This document shows, one piece after another, positions 37,548 through 45,466 of a stretch of DNA of 54,466 bases (within the stretch, counting starts at the first letter, position 1; every line of letters begins with the position of its first letter). This DNA comes from Nanobdellota archaeon (lineage in GTDB: Archaea; Nanobdellota; Nanobdellia; Pacearchaeales; GW2011-AR1), in the NCBI GenBank assembly GCA_018816335.1, contig JAHIVP010000017.1:1-54466 (forward strand), given 5' to 3'. The notes beneath the pieces were generated by a model. It saw nothing but the letters and a program-made list of their open reading frames with translations, did not search any database and was not told the DNA's origin. Position numbers and translations under genes: made by a program.

Positions 37548-37709
37548 TTAGCAACCCCCAACCATTCCACTACTTTGTGCAGCTTGTCCTGCAGATTGTG
37601 CAGCAGGGATTACTTGACTACTTGATGATCCACCTTGAAAAAAGGTTATGTAAACTACAGCAATCACCAAAATAGCTATTATTACCCATAAAATAACTCT
37701 TCTATCCAT
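37548..37709 (-). CDS. 53-aa TM protein ending in MVGGC (not in ORF track)
   Basis: MDRRVILWVIIAILVIAVVYITFFQGGSSSSQVIPAAQSAGQAAQSSGMVGGC*. Confidence 0.7.
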   Translation of the reverse strand: MDRRVILWVIIAILVIAVVYITFFQGGSSSSQVIPAAQSAGQAAQSSGMVGGC

Positions 37710-37718
37710 TTTGATTTT

Positions 37719-38435
37719 TTAACAGCCTCCAACCATTTCACCACCACCAGATGCTTGTCCTTTCTCAATACCTCTATGTGCGTTGCTTGCTAAGTTAATA
37801 TAGTTAACTTCAATCCCTTGTTCTTTAAGAACTTGTGCTTTCTGTTCATGAATTCCAGGGAAAAACAAAACTTTCCATTTTCCAATCTCTTCTAGAATTT
37901 CATCATCTGTAAACTCATCTCCATGATTTTGGATTAAATACTTTCCTAAACCTCTCATAGCAAAACTATGTGCACACCCACAAGCAGCTTGACCATTTTC
38001 AAATATCACAGAATTAGCACCACAGCAAAATTCACATGAAATTTTCAAAAGAATTGTTGTATATCTTTGCAACTCATCTCCTTCTAAAGTAACAGTCCTA
38101 TCAACATTAGACAGAACACCAATTGTTTGATCTGCTAATTGCGGATTTGAAGCTGAAACTCCATCATATGAGATACCTAGTTCTTCACCATATACAGCAG
38201 GAATACCAGTAGGGATTATCTCAGAAGCAGATACAGTTCCTATACCCCCAGCTCCTCCAGTACCCTTTCCAATATTGTACATTAAAAGCAAAGCCAATAC
38301 AGCGATTATTGCTATCTGAACATAAAACTCAGTATCACTTTTCTGAACTTTTCCACTTTTTCCAATATCGAGTTCATCATGATCATCTTTTTCCTCATGA
38401 TCTTCCTTATCTTCTTTTTCTTGATCTTTAGACAT
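37719..38435 (-). CDS. membrane-anchored Cys-rich protein ending in MVGGC
   Basis: KISCEFCCGANSVIFENGQAACGCAHSFAMRGLGKYLI...SGGGEMVGGC*. Confidence 0.8.
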   Translation of the reverse strand: MSKDQEKEDKEDHEEKDDHDELDIGKSGKVQKSDTEFYVQIAIIAVLALLLMYNIGKGTGGAGGIGTVSASEIIPTGIPAVYGEELGISYDGVSASNPQLADQTIGVLSNVDRTVTLEGDELQRYTTILLKISCEFCCGANSVIFENGQAACGCAHSFAMRGLGKYLIQNHGDEFTDDEILEEIGKWKVLFFPGIHEQKAQVLKEQGIEVNYINLASNAHRGIEKGQASGGGEMVGGC

Positions 38436-38480
38436 CTTTTTCCTCCAACTTTATTTAATTAAAATTATACAATAAATAAA

Positions 38481-38510
38481 GTATATAAAAGTGTGTATGA
38501 AACTAGTTTC
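38481..38510 (-). promoter_or_regulatory. promoter module P2: GAAACTAGTTTC palindrome plus TATA
   Basis: Minus strand GAAACTAGTTTCATACACACTTTTATATAC. Confidence 0.75.
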
Positions 38511-38765
38511 GCTATTCATATGTGCCCATTAGACATTTGCCTAGGCTAAACCAAAAATTAGTAACTCATTTCATTTATTAAATTCATAAACCCAAAATCA
38601 TCTCCCACTAATTTTAGAATTTTTCCAATTAATATATTCTTATAAAATTTGGCCATGATGAAATCTGGACAAATTACAATATTGTTGCAAAGCAACCTAT
38701 CTTATAAAACGAAAGAAGAATAATATATTTAGTAATCTTTATAATCTATAAAATAATTTAATCTT

Positions 38766-39221
38766 ATGAAAAAAAGAATAATAACTCTCCTAATAATAAT
38801 ATTCATTTTAAATTTAATCTGGGAGTTTTCTCATTTCCCTCTCTATATAGATTTATCCTGGGAAAATTCAACTCTCCATCTTATTTACGCAACCTTCGGA
38901 GACCTATTACTAATCTCAATTATCTTCACAATCATATCATTAAAAAACAAAACAATAAATTGGATAAACAAATCATCAATCTTCGACTACATTTTAATAA
39001 CATTTTTAGGAATAATAATAGCAGTATTTATAGAACTCAGAGCTTTTGTAGAAAATAAATGGGAGTACACTCAATACATGCCAACAATTTTTTCAATTGG
39101 TTTAACACCTCTTATACAACTTGCAGTCACAGGAATTTTATCTCTATTAATATTAAATTTTATCTTCAAACAAAAACAGAAAGTAAAACAACCACATACC
39201 ACAAAATCAAATTTATTATAG
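38766..39221 (+). CDS. multi-TM hypothetical protein
   Basis: Four hydrophobic segments; TATA-like ctataaaataa upstream; 3' end overlaps the convergent gene by 56 bp. Confidence 0.65.
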   Translation: MKKRIITLLIIIFILNLIWEFSHFPLYIDLSWENSTLHLIYATFGDLLLISIIFTIISLKNKTINWINKSSIFDYILITFLGIIIAVFIELRAFVENKWEYTQYMPTIFSIGLTPLIQLAVTGILSLLILNFIFKQKQKVKQPHTTKSNLL

Positions 39222-39609
39222 AAAAAATCTTCATCTTTTTCTTGGCTCTAATAAAACCTAAAGTTGGTTTATCATCTCCTTTCGGAGCAAAATCCATCAT
39301 CTTTTTAGAATTCAATCCTAACAAAACTCCAATTATCACAATCCAAGCAACTAAAATATGTTTAATCAAAAGATTTTGAGTATTTAATTCCCAACGTATA
39401 TAACTCGGAAGAAGAATTCCAGAAACAATTAATAATAAAATTCCAATCCATATCATCTTTACAATTGCAGGAGAAATTTTCATTGCTGCTTTTGCAACAT
39501 CTTTATCTTTTCCAGCTTTTGCCGAGATAATTGCCATAACTGTTGCTCCACCAACACCCCAAATTAATCCAATATCATGAATAAAATTTAAAATTTCTAA
39601 TCCTGCCAT
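39166..39609 (-). CDS. multi-TM hypothetical protein (CopD/DUF2269-like topology)
   Basis: FIHDIGLIWGVGGATVMAIISAKAGKDKDVAKAAMKI; four TM segments. Confidence 0.65.
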   Translation of the reverse strand: MAGLEILNFIHDIGLIWGVGGATVMAIISAKAGKDKDVAKAAMKISPAIVKMIWIGILLLIVSGILLPSYIRWELNTQNLLIKHILVAWIVIIGVLLGLNSKKMMDFAPKGDDKPTLGFIRAKKKMKIFSIINLILWYVVVLLSVFV

Positions 39610-39644
39610 ATTTTATTTATACATTTAAACTATTTATAATTTTC

Positions 39645-40193
39645 TTAGAAACCAAAATCATCTTTCTTAAACTTCCCCCACCAAAACCACATCAAACTTA
39701 AAACAATCAAATTAGAAACAACACCCATTAAAGGCAATGTTACTAATCCATAATCAAAAACAAATTTAGTAGAACAAGCAACAGCTTCTTGAAGACACCC
39801 TCCAGAACTTGGGAACAACTGAATATAATAATGATAAGCTCCAATCACAACTCCAATAACAGTTAATGGAACAACATAATAAACAACATCTTTAGCTTTT
39901 CTATAAAGTCCAACAAATAAAACAACTACACTTGAATAAACAAAAATTCTCTGAAACCAGCAAAATCTACACGGCTCATAACCAACAATCTCAGAAAAAT
40001 ACAAACTTCCTAACATCGAAACAACAGCAACTAAAAAAGCAAATAACAAACCATTCTCCTCAAAAAACTTAATTCTTATTTTCTTCTTTGAATAATAATT
40101 ATATATAATCAAACCTAGAACAAACAACACAAACAAAATCCCAATTAAAGTCATAAACGACAACATCCCTGTAACACTTTCAACACTTACCAT
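39645..40193 (-). CDS. DsbB-family disulfide oxidoreductase
   Basis: YEPCRFCWFQRIFVYSSVV and SGGCLQEAVACSTKFVF with four TM segments. Confidence 0.9.
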   Translation of the reverse strand: MVSVESVTGMLSFMTLIGILFVLFVLGLIIYNYYSKKKIRIKFFEENGLLFAFLVAVVSMLGSLYFSEIVGYEPCRFCWFQRIFVYSSVVVLFVGLYRKAKDVVYYVVPLTVIGVVIGAYHYYIQLFPSSGGCLQEAVACSTKFVFDYGLVTLPLMGVVSNLIVLSLMWFWWGKFKKDDFGF

Positions 40194-40197
40194 AATA

Positions 40198-40719
40198 TTA
40201 TTTATCTCCCTCTCTTTTAAATATTACTTTACATGAGATTAATCCTCTTGTCATTAAATAATCAGAAATCAATAATAAAAAAACAGATGCAATTCTTAAT
40301 TCTAATCCATGATAAGGAAAAGACATCAAAGCTAATGGCATTCCAATTAAACCAAATATAAAAGCACCACACATCGGACACCCTGCACCAAAAGCAGCAG
40401 CTATCGCTCCAATAATTCCTAAAATCCCTCCACCATTATAAGATTTACAAATAGAACTAATCTTAAAAACCATCAACACAACAAAAATCCCAAAAAACCA
40501 AGCAATAAACATAAAGCTCAAAATAGAAATATAAGCAAACCACAAACCATTCATCATAATAAAAATCTTTAAACTATATCCTGCTGTTGTTGCAACCATA
40601 AAAAAATACAAAGCTCCAAAAGTCAAAAAAACAGTTATCCAAAATATCCACTGATATTTCTTATTCTTCAATATAAATTTTACTAAATTAATTGATTCTT
40701 TTATTTTTTGTTTATCCAT
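40198..40719 (-). CDS. multi-TM protein with CPMCG motif
   Basis: AAAFGAGCPMCGAFIFGLIGMPLALMSFPYHG. Confidence 0.7.
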   Translation of the reverse strand: MDKQKIKESINLVKFILKNKKYQWIFWITVFLTFGALYFFMVATTAGYSLKIFIMMNGLWFAYISILSFMFIAWFFGIFVVLMVFKISSICKSYNGGGILGIIGAIAAAFGAGCPMCGAFIFGLIGMPLALMSFPYHGLELRIASVFLLLISDYLMTRGLISCKVIFKREGDK

Positions 40720-40721
40720 AT

Positions 40722-40823
40722 TTAAAATCTTTAGATTTTAACTGCTCGAAAATTTTTAATTCTCATTATATCCAACTCGCTCAATTATCAGGGGCCGAAT
40801 TTGAAGTGGTGGTTAGAGTTGGA
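40722..40823 (-). ncRNA. structured intergenic element copy 3 (main hairpin 40771-40823)
   Basis: Minus strand TCCAACTCTAACCACCACTTCAAATTCGGCCCCTGATAATTGAGCGAGTTGGA then TGAGAATTAAAAATTTTCG and TTAAAATCTAAAGATTTTAA. Confidence 0.8.
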
Positions 40824-40825
40824 TT

Positions 40826-41236
40826 TTAATTAACAATTAACATCCCTTGCATACTCCTATGCTCACTACCACAAGGGACATTACAAAAAAAACTAAATGT
40901 TCCCTTCTTATTTGCAACAAACTCAACATGAACATCATCTCCAGGATTTAATCTTTCACTTACTCCAAATTGAGGAATAGAAATACCATGAGTAACATCT
41001 TTACTTTCAACATTCATTACAACTTTATCTCCTAAATTAACCTCAATTGTTGCAGGCTCAAATTCCCATTGTTTAGCAATAATATCATAAGTTTTTGTCT
41101 CTCCTGTTTCAACTATTACATCATCACTACCTGAATTAGCAACATCACTTCCATTACTTTGTCCACTTAACATAGTCCATGCTAAAAATCCAAAAACAAT
41201 TACAACAACAACTACAATTAAAATTTCTTTTTTCAT
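40826..41236 (-). CDS. stand-alone CuA (cytochrome oxidase subunit II-type) domain, membrane-anchored
   Basis: FEPATIEVNLGDKVVMNVESKDVTHGISIPQFG...GTFSFFCNVPCGSEHRSMQGMLIV: H...CX3CX3HX2M CuA ligands; likely start MKKEIL at 41236. Confidence 0.88.
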   Translation of the reverse strand: MKKEILIVVVVVIVFGFLAWTMLSGQSNGSDVANSGSDDVIVETGETKTYDIIAKQWEFEPATIEVNLGDKVVMNVESKDVTHGISIPQFGVSERLNPGDDVHVEFVANKKGTFSFFCNVPCGSEHRSMQGMLIVN

Positions 41237-41256
41237 ATTAAATAAATAAAAATATT

Positions 41257-41286
41257 TTATATAAACATATGTTTGCAACTAGTTAC
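41257..41286 (-). promoter_or_regulatory. promoter module P3, related to P1/P2, upstream of the CuA gene
   Basis: Minus strand GTAACTAGTTGCAAACATATGTTTATATAA, same 18-bp offset from TATA. Confidence 0.6.
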
Positions 41287-41295
41287 TGGTTAAAT

Positions 41296-41454
41296 CTAAT
41301 ATCCCCAACTCTCCCTCTCAACTAATCTATCATCTTCATACCCCTCTTCAATATCAGCATCATTATCAAGCTCATCTATATCAACATCTACACAACAATT
41401 TTCAGGGTCCTCACTATATCTTTTACATTTAATACACTGTCTTATGTTTTTCAT
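41296..41454 (-). CDS. 52-aa acidic Cys-containing small protein (not in ORF track)
   Basis: MKNIRQCIKCKRYSEDPENCCVDVDIDELDNDADIEEGYEDDRLVERESWGY*. Confidence 0.55.
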   Translation of the reverse strand: MKNIRQCIKCKRYSEDPENCCVDVDIDELDNDADIEEGYEDDRLVERESWGY

Positions 41455-42065
41455 TTTAATATCTCCTTATACAACTCATCAACCTTTTTCCAATTAATCA
41501 CACTAAAAAAAGCTTCAACATATTCAGGTCTCTTATTTTGATACTTCAAATAATAAGCATGTTCCCAAACATCTAAAGCTAACAAAGGAATCTTTCCTTC
41601 ACTCATTGGAGAATCTTGGTTTGAAGTCTTCATTATTCCGACATCTCCATCAGTATCAGCATAAAGCCAAGCCCAACCACTTCCAAATTGAGTCAGCGCA
41701 GCTTCTGTAAAATGCTCTTTAAACTTTTCATAACTTCCCGCTTTTTTCACAATTGCTTTACCTATCTCACTATTCTCATCAAAACCCACACCTTTCTTCA
41801 AAATCTTCCAAAAAAAGCTATGATTCACATGTCCACCACCATTATTTCTAATAGCAATTCTAATTTTCTCAGGAATCTTATCCAAATTTTTAACTAGCTG
41901 TTCAGCTGTTTTCTTCTGTAAATATTCATCTCCTTCCAAAGCAACATTTAACTTATCAACATAAGCTTGATGATGTTTCCCGTGATGAATCTTCATTGTC
42001 TTTGCATCTATAAAAGGCTCTAAGCTATCATATCCATATTCTAGTTTTAATAATTTATGTTTCAT
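41451..42065 (-). CDS. sod: Fe/Mn superoxide dismutase
   Basis: LEYGYDSLEPFIDAKTMKIHHGKHHQAYVDKLN, NNGGGHVNHSFFWKIL, QFGSGWAWLY, LALDVWEHAYYLKYQNKRPEYVEAFF. Confidence 0.96.
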   Translation of the reverse strand: MKHKLLKLEYGYDSLEPFIDAKTMKIHHGKHHQAYVDKLNVALEGDEYLQKKTAEQLVKNLDKIPEKIRIAIRNNGGGHVNHSFFWKILKKGVGFDENSEIGKAIVKKAGSYEKFKEHFTEAALTQFGSGWAWLYADTDGDVGIMKTSNQDSPMSEGKIPLLALDVWEHAYYLKYQNKRPEYVEAFFSVINWKKVDELYKEILK

Positions 42066-42122
42066 TTTTCCTCCTTACAATTCTATTTAATTAGCTAATA
42101 AAAAAAATAAAAATAAAAAAAT

Positions 42123-42317
42123 TTATTTATGTGGTGTAAATATTGTGTAAATCGCAGCAAGTCCAACTAAAGCATATACAATTCTTGCAAGCATAGCTCC
42201 CATTCCACCAAATATAGCTGCAACTAAATCCCACTGAAAAAACCCAACAAGGCCCCAGTTTAACGCTCCAACTATTATCAATACCCACGCAATCCAATCA
42301 AGTGTATTTTTTTCCAT
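42123..42317 (-). CDS. DUF378 membrane protein
   Basis: LDWIAWVLIIVGALNWGLVGFFQWDLVAAIFG...RIVYALVGLAAIY. Confidence 0.85.
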   Translation of the reverse strand: MEKNTLDWIAWVLIIVGALNWGLVGFFQWDLVAAIFGGMGAMLARIVYALVGLAAIYTIFTPHK

Positions 42318-42318
42318 T

Positions 42319-42664
42319 TTATTTTACCTCCTTATATTTCTTTGATTTAAATTTAAAATTAGTTCTGCAATTCTTACATCTCTTTAACAAATCAACCATA
42401 CTTTTTTCAGGATCAACTTTTCCCAACCTTACAAATTTCATTCTATGGATTGGAGATTTATGATTCATACCTCTCTTAATCATTTCAATTTCCAATTCAC
42501 TATGTCTCTTTCTGATATTATGAATCTCAACAAAACCTTTTTCAACAAAACCCTTAAAAGATTTTTTTCTTTCTAAAGCACCAACAAACATATGCATCTC
42601 AACATGTTCTCCTAAAATATGTTGATTGCACATATATTCCACATCAACATTCCACATTCTCATA
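42319..42664 (-). CDS. pyrimidine dimer DNA glycosylase (DenV/Pyr_excise-like)
   Basis: MRMWNVDVEYMCNQHILGEHVEMHMF...RHSELEIEMIKRGMNHKSPI. Confidence 0.75.
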
Positions 42665-42730
42665 TTTAAACCCTCCAAAATTTAATTAGTAATATCAAAA
42701 AAAAATAAAAAATAAAAAATAAAAAATTAT

Positions 42731-43180
42731 TTATGTATTAAATGTCATTTGTAGAACTTCAAAAATTCCAGGACTTCCATTAGGTGGACATGTCTTACTT
42801 GTAATTTGTCCATCCTTACCATGTACAATCATACAAACATTATTTTTTGTTGATATCTTATATGCATGTGACATAGCCTGACCTTTTTTCCAAAATACAC
42901 TATCAACTTTATCTCCTCCAGCTGAAACAACTCCCCATACACCATGCTTTGGAACAACATGCTGGTTTTTCGCAACAGGATCACAATTAAATTCTTCAAA
43001 TTTTGCATCATTGTCATGAACAACTAAACAAACTTTATGTTTACTTGCCAATTCTTTTGCATACTTAACAGCATCTTTACGCTCATCAAATAATTTAGTT
43101 GCCTTATCACTACCAGCTTCCTTAACAGCCCATTTATCATCTCTCGGAACTACATGTTTATTCTTTTCCATTTTATTCAT
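42731..43180 (-). CDS. tandem DUF2188-like protein
   Basis: Two repeats: HVVPRDDKWAVKEAGSDKATKLFDERKDAVKYAKELA and HVVPKHGVWGVVSAGGDKVDSVFWKKGQAMSHAYKIS. Confidence 0.8.
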   Translation of the reverse strand: MNKMEKNKHVVPRDDKWAVKEAGSDKATKLFDERKDAVKYAKELASKHKVCLVVHDNDAKFEEFNCDPVAKNQHVVPKHGVWGVVSAGGDKVDSVFWKKGQAMSHAYKISTKNNVCMIVHGKDGQITSKTCPPNGSPGIFEVLQMTFNT

Positions 43181-43282
43181 TGTATTTAACCTCCTTACAA
43201 TTCTATAGAAATTTAATTAGAAAATATAAAACCCCTGAAATTATCAGGGAAAATTTAAAAAATTAATAAAAAATTTAAAAAC

Positions 43283-43519
43283 TTATTTCTTGCCTTCTCT
43301 AGATTTTGCTTTTTCAGCTGCTTGTCCAATTTTAATTGCAGCATACACCGCAATTATTGTTACAACAATAGCATATACAAACAAAGCTCCGATTGTTCCA
43401 GCTTCACCAAACACAGCAGCAAATACAGCTTTAATTGACTCATTCCAAGCCAATGCAGCTATCAATCCAAACGCTGCTATTATCAAAGCTGACAATTTTT
43501 CAATTACTTCTGTTCTCAT
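43283..43519 (-). CDS. DUF5654-like membrane protein (likely start MRTEVIEK)
   Basis: EKLSALIIAAFGLIAALAWNESIKAVF...YAIVVTIIAVYAAIKIG. Confidence 0.75.
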   Translation of the reverse strand: MRTEVIEKLSALIIAAFGLIAALAWNESIKAVFAAVFGEAGTIGALFVYAIVVTIIAVYAAIKIGQAAEKAKSREGKK

Positions 43520-43539
43520 TTTCCCCCTATTCTTTAAAT

Positions 43540-43851
43540 TTATTTCTTTACTTTTAGAAAACATACTTTCAAAACCTTATCATATTTTTCTACATATTTT
43601 TCTATATTATTAATAATATCAATCATATCTTTATCTAACCAATAAACCCTATTTTTACCAACATACTTACACTTAACAAAACCAACACATTCCAATCGTT
43701 TCAGGTTATGAGAAACTCTCGACTGTTCAAAACCTGTTTCTTTAACAATCTCACCAACATTTCTCTGTCCTTTTCTTAAAACTTTAATTATTTCAAACCT
43801 TGTATGGTTTGTGAATGCATTGAAAAATGTCTTGTATTTTATGTAACTCAT
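43540..43851 (-). CDS. ArsR-type winged-helix regulator
   Basis: FFNAFTNHTRFEIIKVLRKGQRNVGEIVKETGFEQSRVSHNLKRLECVGFV. Confidence 0.88.
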   Translation of the reverse strand: MSYIKYKTFFNAFTNHTRFEIIKVLRKGQRNVGEIVKETGFEQSRVSHNLKRLECVGFVKCKYVGKNRVYWLDKDMIDIINNIEKYVEKYDKVLKVCFLKVKK

Positions 43852-43864
43852 TTTAGAACCTATT

Positions 43865-43880
43865 ATGTTTATTTAAACAT
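43865..43880 (-). promoter_or_regulatory. perfect inverted repeat upstream of the ArsR-like gene
   Basis: ATGTTTA-tt-TAAACAT between TATA (tatatataaatg) and start codon. Confidence 0.7.
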
Positions 43881-43947
43881 ATGATACATAAGTCATACTT
43901 ATATATAAATGTTTCTATTTATTATTTTCATCTAGAAGTAGTAAAAT

Positions 43948-44424
43948 TTACTTCAAAACAACAACGTTAGTCATTCCTCTTCTTTTTCTTTCAACTATCT
44001 CTCTATTCTCTAGTTTATCTAAAATCCTAGAAATTTTAACTTTTGAAAATCCAGAATTATCAACTAAATCAGATTGAAAAATAGTTCCATCAGAATCTTC
44101 TATAACTTTGATTATTTTTTTTTCCTCACCATTTAAATCATTAGTATTAATCTTTCTCTTTACAGTTTTCTCTTTAATCTTCTTAACAACAATTCTCTCA
44201 GCAGGTTTGTTAAACATTATAACTAATCCAATTACAACTATAATTCCTATAATAGCTAAACTAACTCCCGTCTGAACTCTTATAGTATCATACATTGTAC
44301 ACTCAGGCCCATGAGCACAAGTATCATCAACAATTGTGTTTAATGCACTATTAAATATTCCAACTATAATTGCCATTACAACAGCAATTCCAATAATCAA
44401 CCATCCTACGTGTTTATTTTCCAT
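43948..44424 (-). CDS. membrane-anchored winged-helix protein
   Basis: Two TM segments then NGEEKKIIKVIEDSDGTIFQSDLVDNSGFSKVKISRILDKLENREIVERKRRGMTNVVVLK. Confidence 0.85.
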   Translation of the reverse strand: MENKHVGWLIIGIAVVMAIIVGIFNSALNTIVDDTCAHGPECTMYDTIRVQTGVSLAIIGIIVVIGLVIMFNKPAERIVVKKIKEKTVKRKINTNDLNGEEKKIIKVIEDSDGTIFQSDLVDNSGFSKVKISRILDKLENREIVERKRRGMTNVVVLK

Positions 44425-44431
44425 ATATTTG

Positions 44432-44582
44432 AATTCCTTTGGAATTTAAATGCTCGAGAATCTTTGATTCTCGTTGTTTCCAACTCGTTCAACTATCAGG
44501 GGCCTTCTGTGGTGGCGAACGATTTCATGAGGCGATGAAAATCGACCAACGAGTGAGATCGCGAGTTGTGGCAAGAGTTGGA
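44432..44582 (-). ncRNA. structured intergenic element copy 4 (main hairpin 44479-44582 with inserted sub-hairpin)
   Basis: Minus strand TCCAACTC...GGCCCCTGATAGTTGAACGAGTTGGA, CGAGAATCAAAGATTCTCG, AATTCCAAAGGAATT. Confidence 0.8.
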
Positions 44583-44615
44583 TTACTATATCAATAAAAA
44601 TTTACTACTTAAATC

Positions 44616-44915
44616 TTATGAAACTAAACTTAATATAAATGAAGTATTCTCTTCAGCTTTCAAAGAATGTTTAACATCAGCTTTCATATGGATAAAAACT
44701 CCTGGTTTCATCTCAATATCTTCTCCTTCCAAATTAAAAATTCCTTTTCCTTCAACAACATAAACACTTCCTTCTTTTGAAGATGTATGCTCTGAAATCT
44801 CTTTTCCAGCAGCCATACAAAATAAATCAACATTTAATTTATCAGTTTTAATTATTTCTTTACTCAAAACTCCTTCACTAGGATATTCAATCATATCAAT
44901 TATTTTTTTATTCAT
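44616..44915 (-). CDS. cupin-fold protein
   Basis: EISEHTSSKEGSVYVVEGKGIFNLEGEDIEMKPGVFIHMKADVKHSLKA. Confidence 0.85.
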   Translation of the reverse strand: MNKKIIDMIEYPSEGVLSKEIIKTDKLNVDLFCMAAGKEISEHTSSKEGSVYVVEGKGIFNLEGEDIEMKPGVFIHMKADVKHSLKAEENTSFILSLVS

Positions 44916-45466
44916 TTTTTATTTTCAACCCCCTTTGCAAATTTTGTATATCTTTCCTTATCTTCTTTTCTCTCAATCCCTATTTTCATAAATTTTTTCT
45001 CCATCTCTTCTAACTCTTCATTATCTAAAGCTTCATCAGCCATAGGGTATAAAATATTATCTTCTTTGTATATATGTTCTTGCAATAACTGAGCATAACC
45101 TCTTCCATTTTCAATAACTTTTTCCTTGTTATCTTCCTTAACCTCATCTTCCATATTTTTAACAAACTCTCTACCTAAATCATGCTCATGCAACATCTGA
45201 TCAATAGGATTACAATGCAATTTCTCCTGAGTTCCTTGCTTACACATCTCTTTAAACAAAATATCCTCTTCTTTTGCATGATGAAACTTATCAGCATAAC
45301 TTCTTATAAAATCAATAGTCTTAGCAAAAAACTTTTCATCTATCTCTTTACCATTCTCAATCTCTTCACATTCTTTAATTAGAGCATCCACTACTTTCAA
45401 AATATAAACATGTTCATCTATTAATAATTGAATTGGTTTACTCATCTTTCCCCCTATAATCCGCAA
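44912..45466 (-). CDS. hemerythrin HHE-domain protein (likely start MSKPIQ)
   Basis: LIDEHVYILKVV, DKFHHAKEEDILFKEM, LHEHDLGREFV, LQEHIYKEDNILYPMA. Confidence 0.9.
   Translation of the reverse strand: MRIIGGKMSKPIQLLIDEHVYILKVVDALIKECEEIENGKEIDEKFFAKTIDFIRSYADKFHHAKEEDILFKEMCKQGTQEKLHCNPIDQMLHEHDLGREFVKNMEDEVKEDNKEKVIENGRGYAQLLQEHIYKEDNILYPMADEALDNEELEEMEKKFMKIGIERKEDKERYTKFAKGVENKK

Noticed and set aside
21700-38680. Complementary 10-mers gtccagattt (about 21707) and aaatctggac (about 38658), and a C-box-like ATGATGA at about 38654
   Set aside because: Short chance complementarity; no D box CUGA at a proper distance, so no C/D sRNA is supported.
43220-43250. CCCTGataattTCAGGG hairpin resembling the CCCTGATAATT core of the element family
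   Set aside because: Lacks the terminal stem, the CCACC side and the helper hairpins; the 11-nt match is probably chance.
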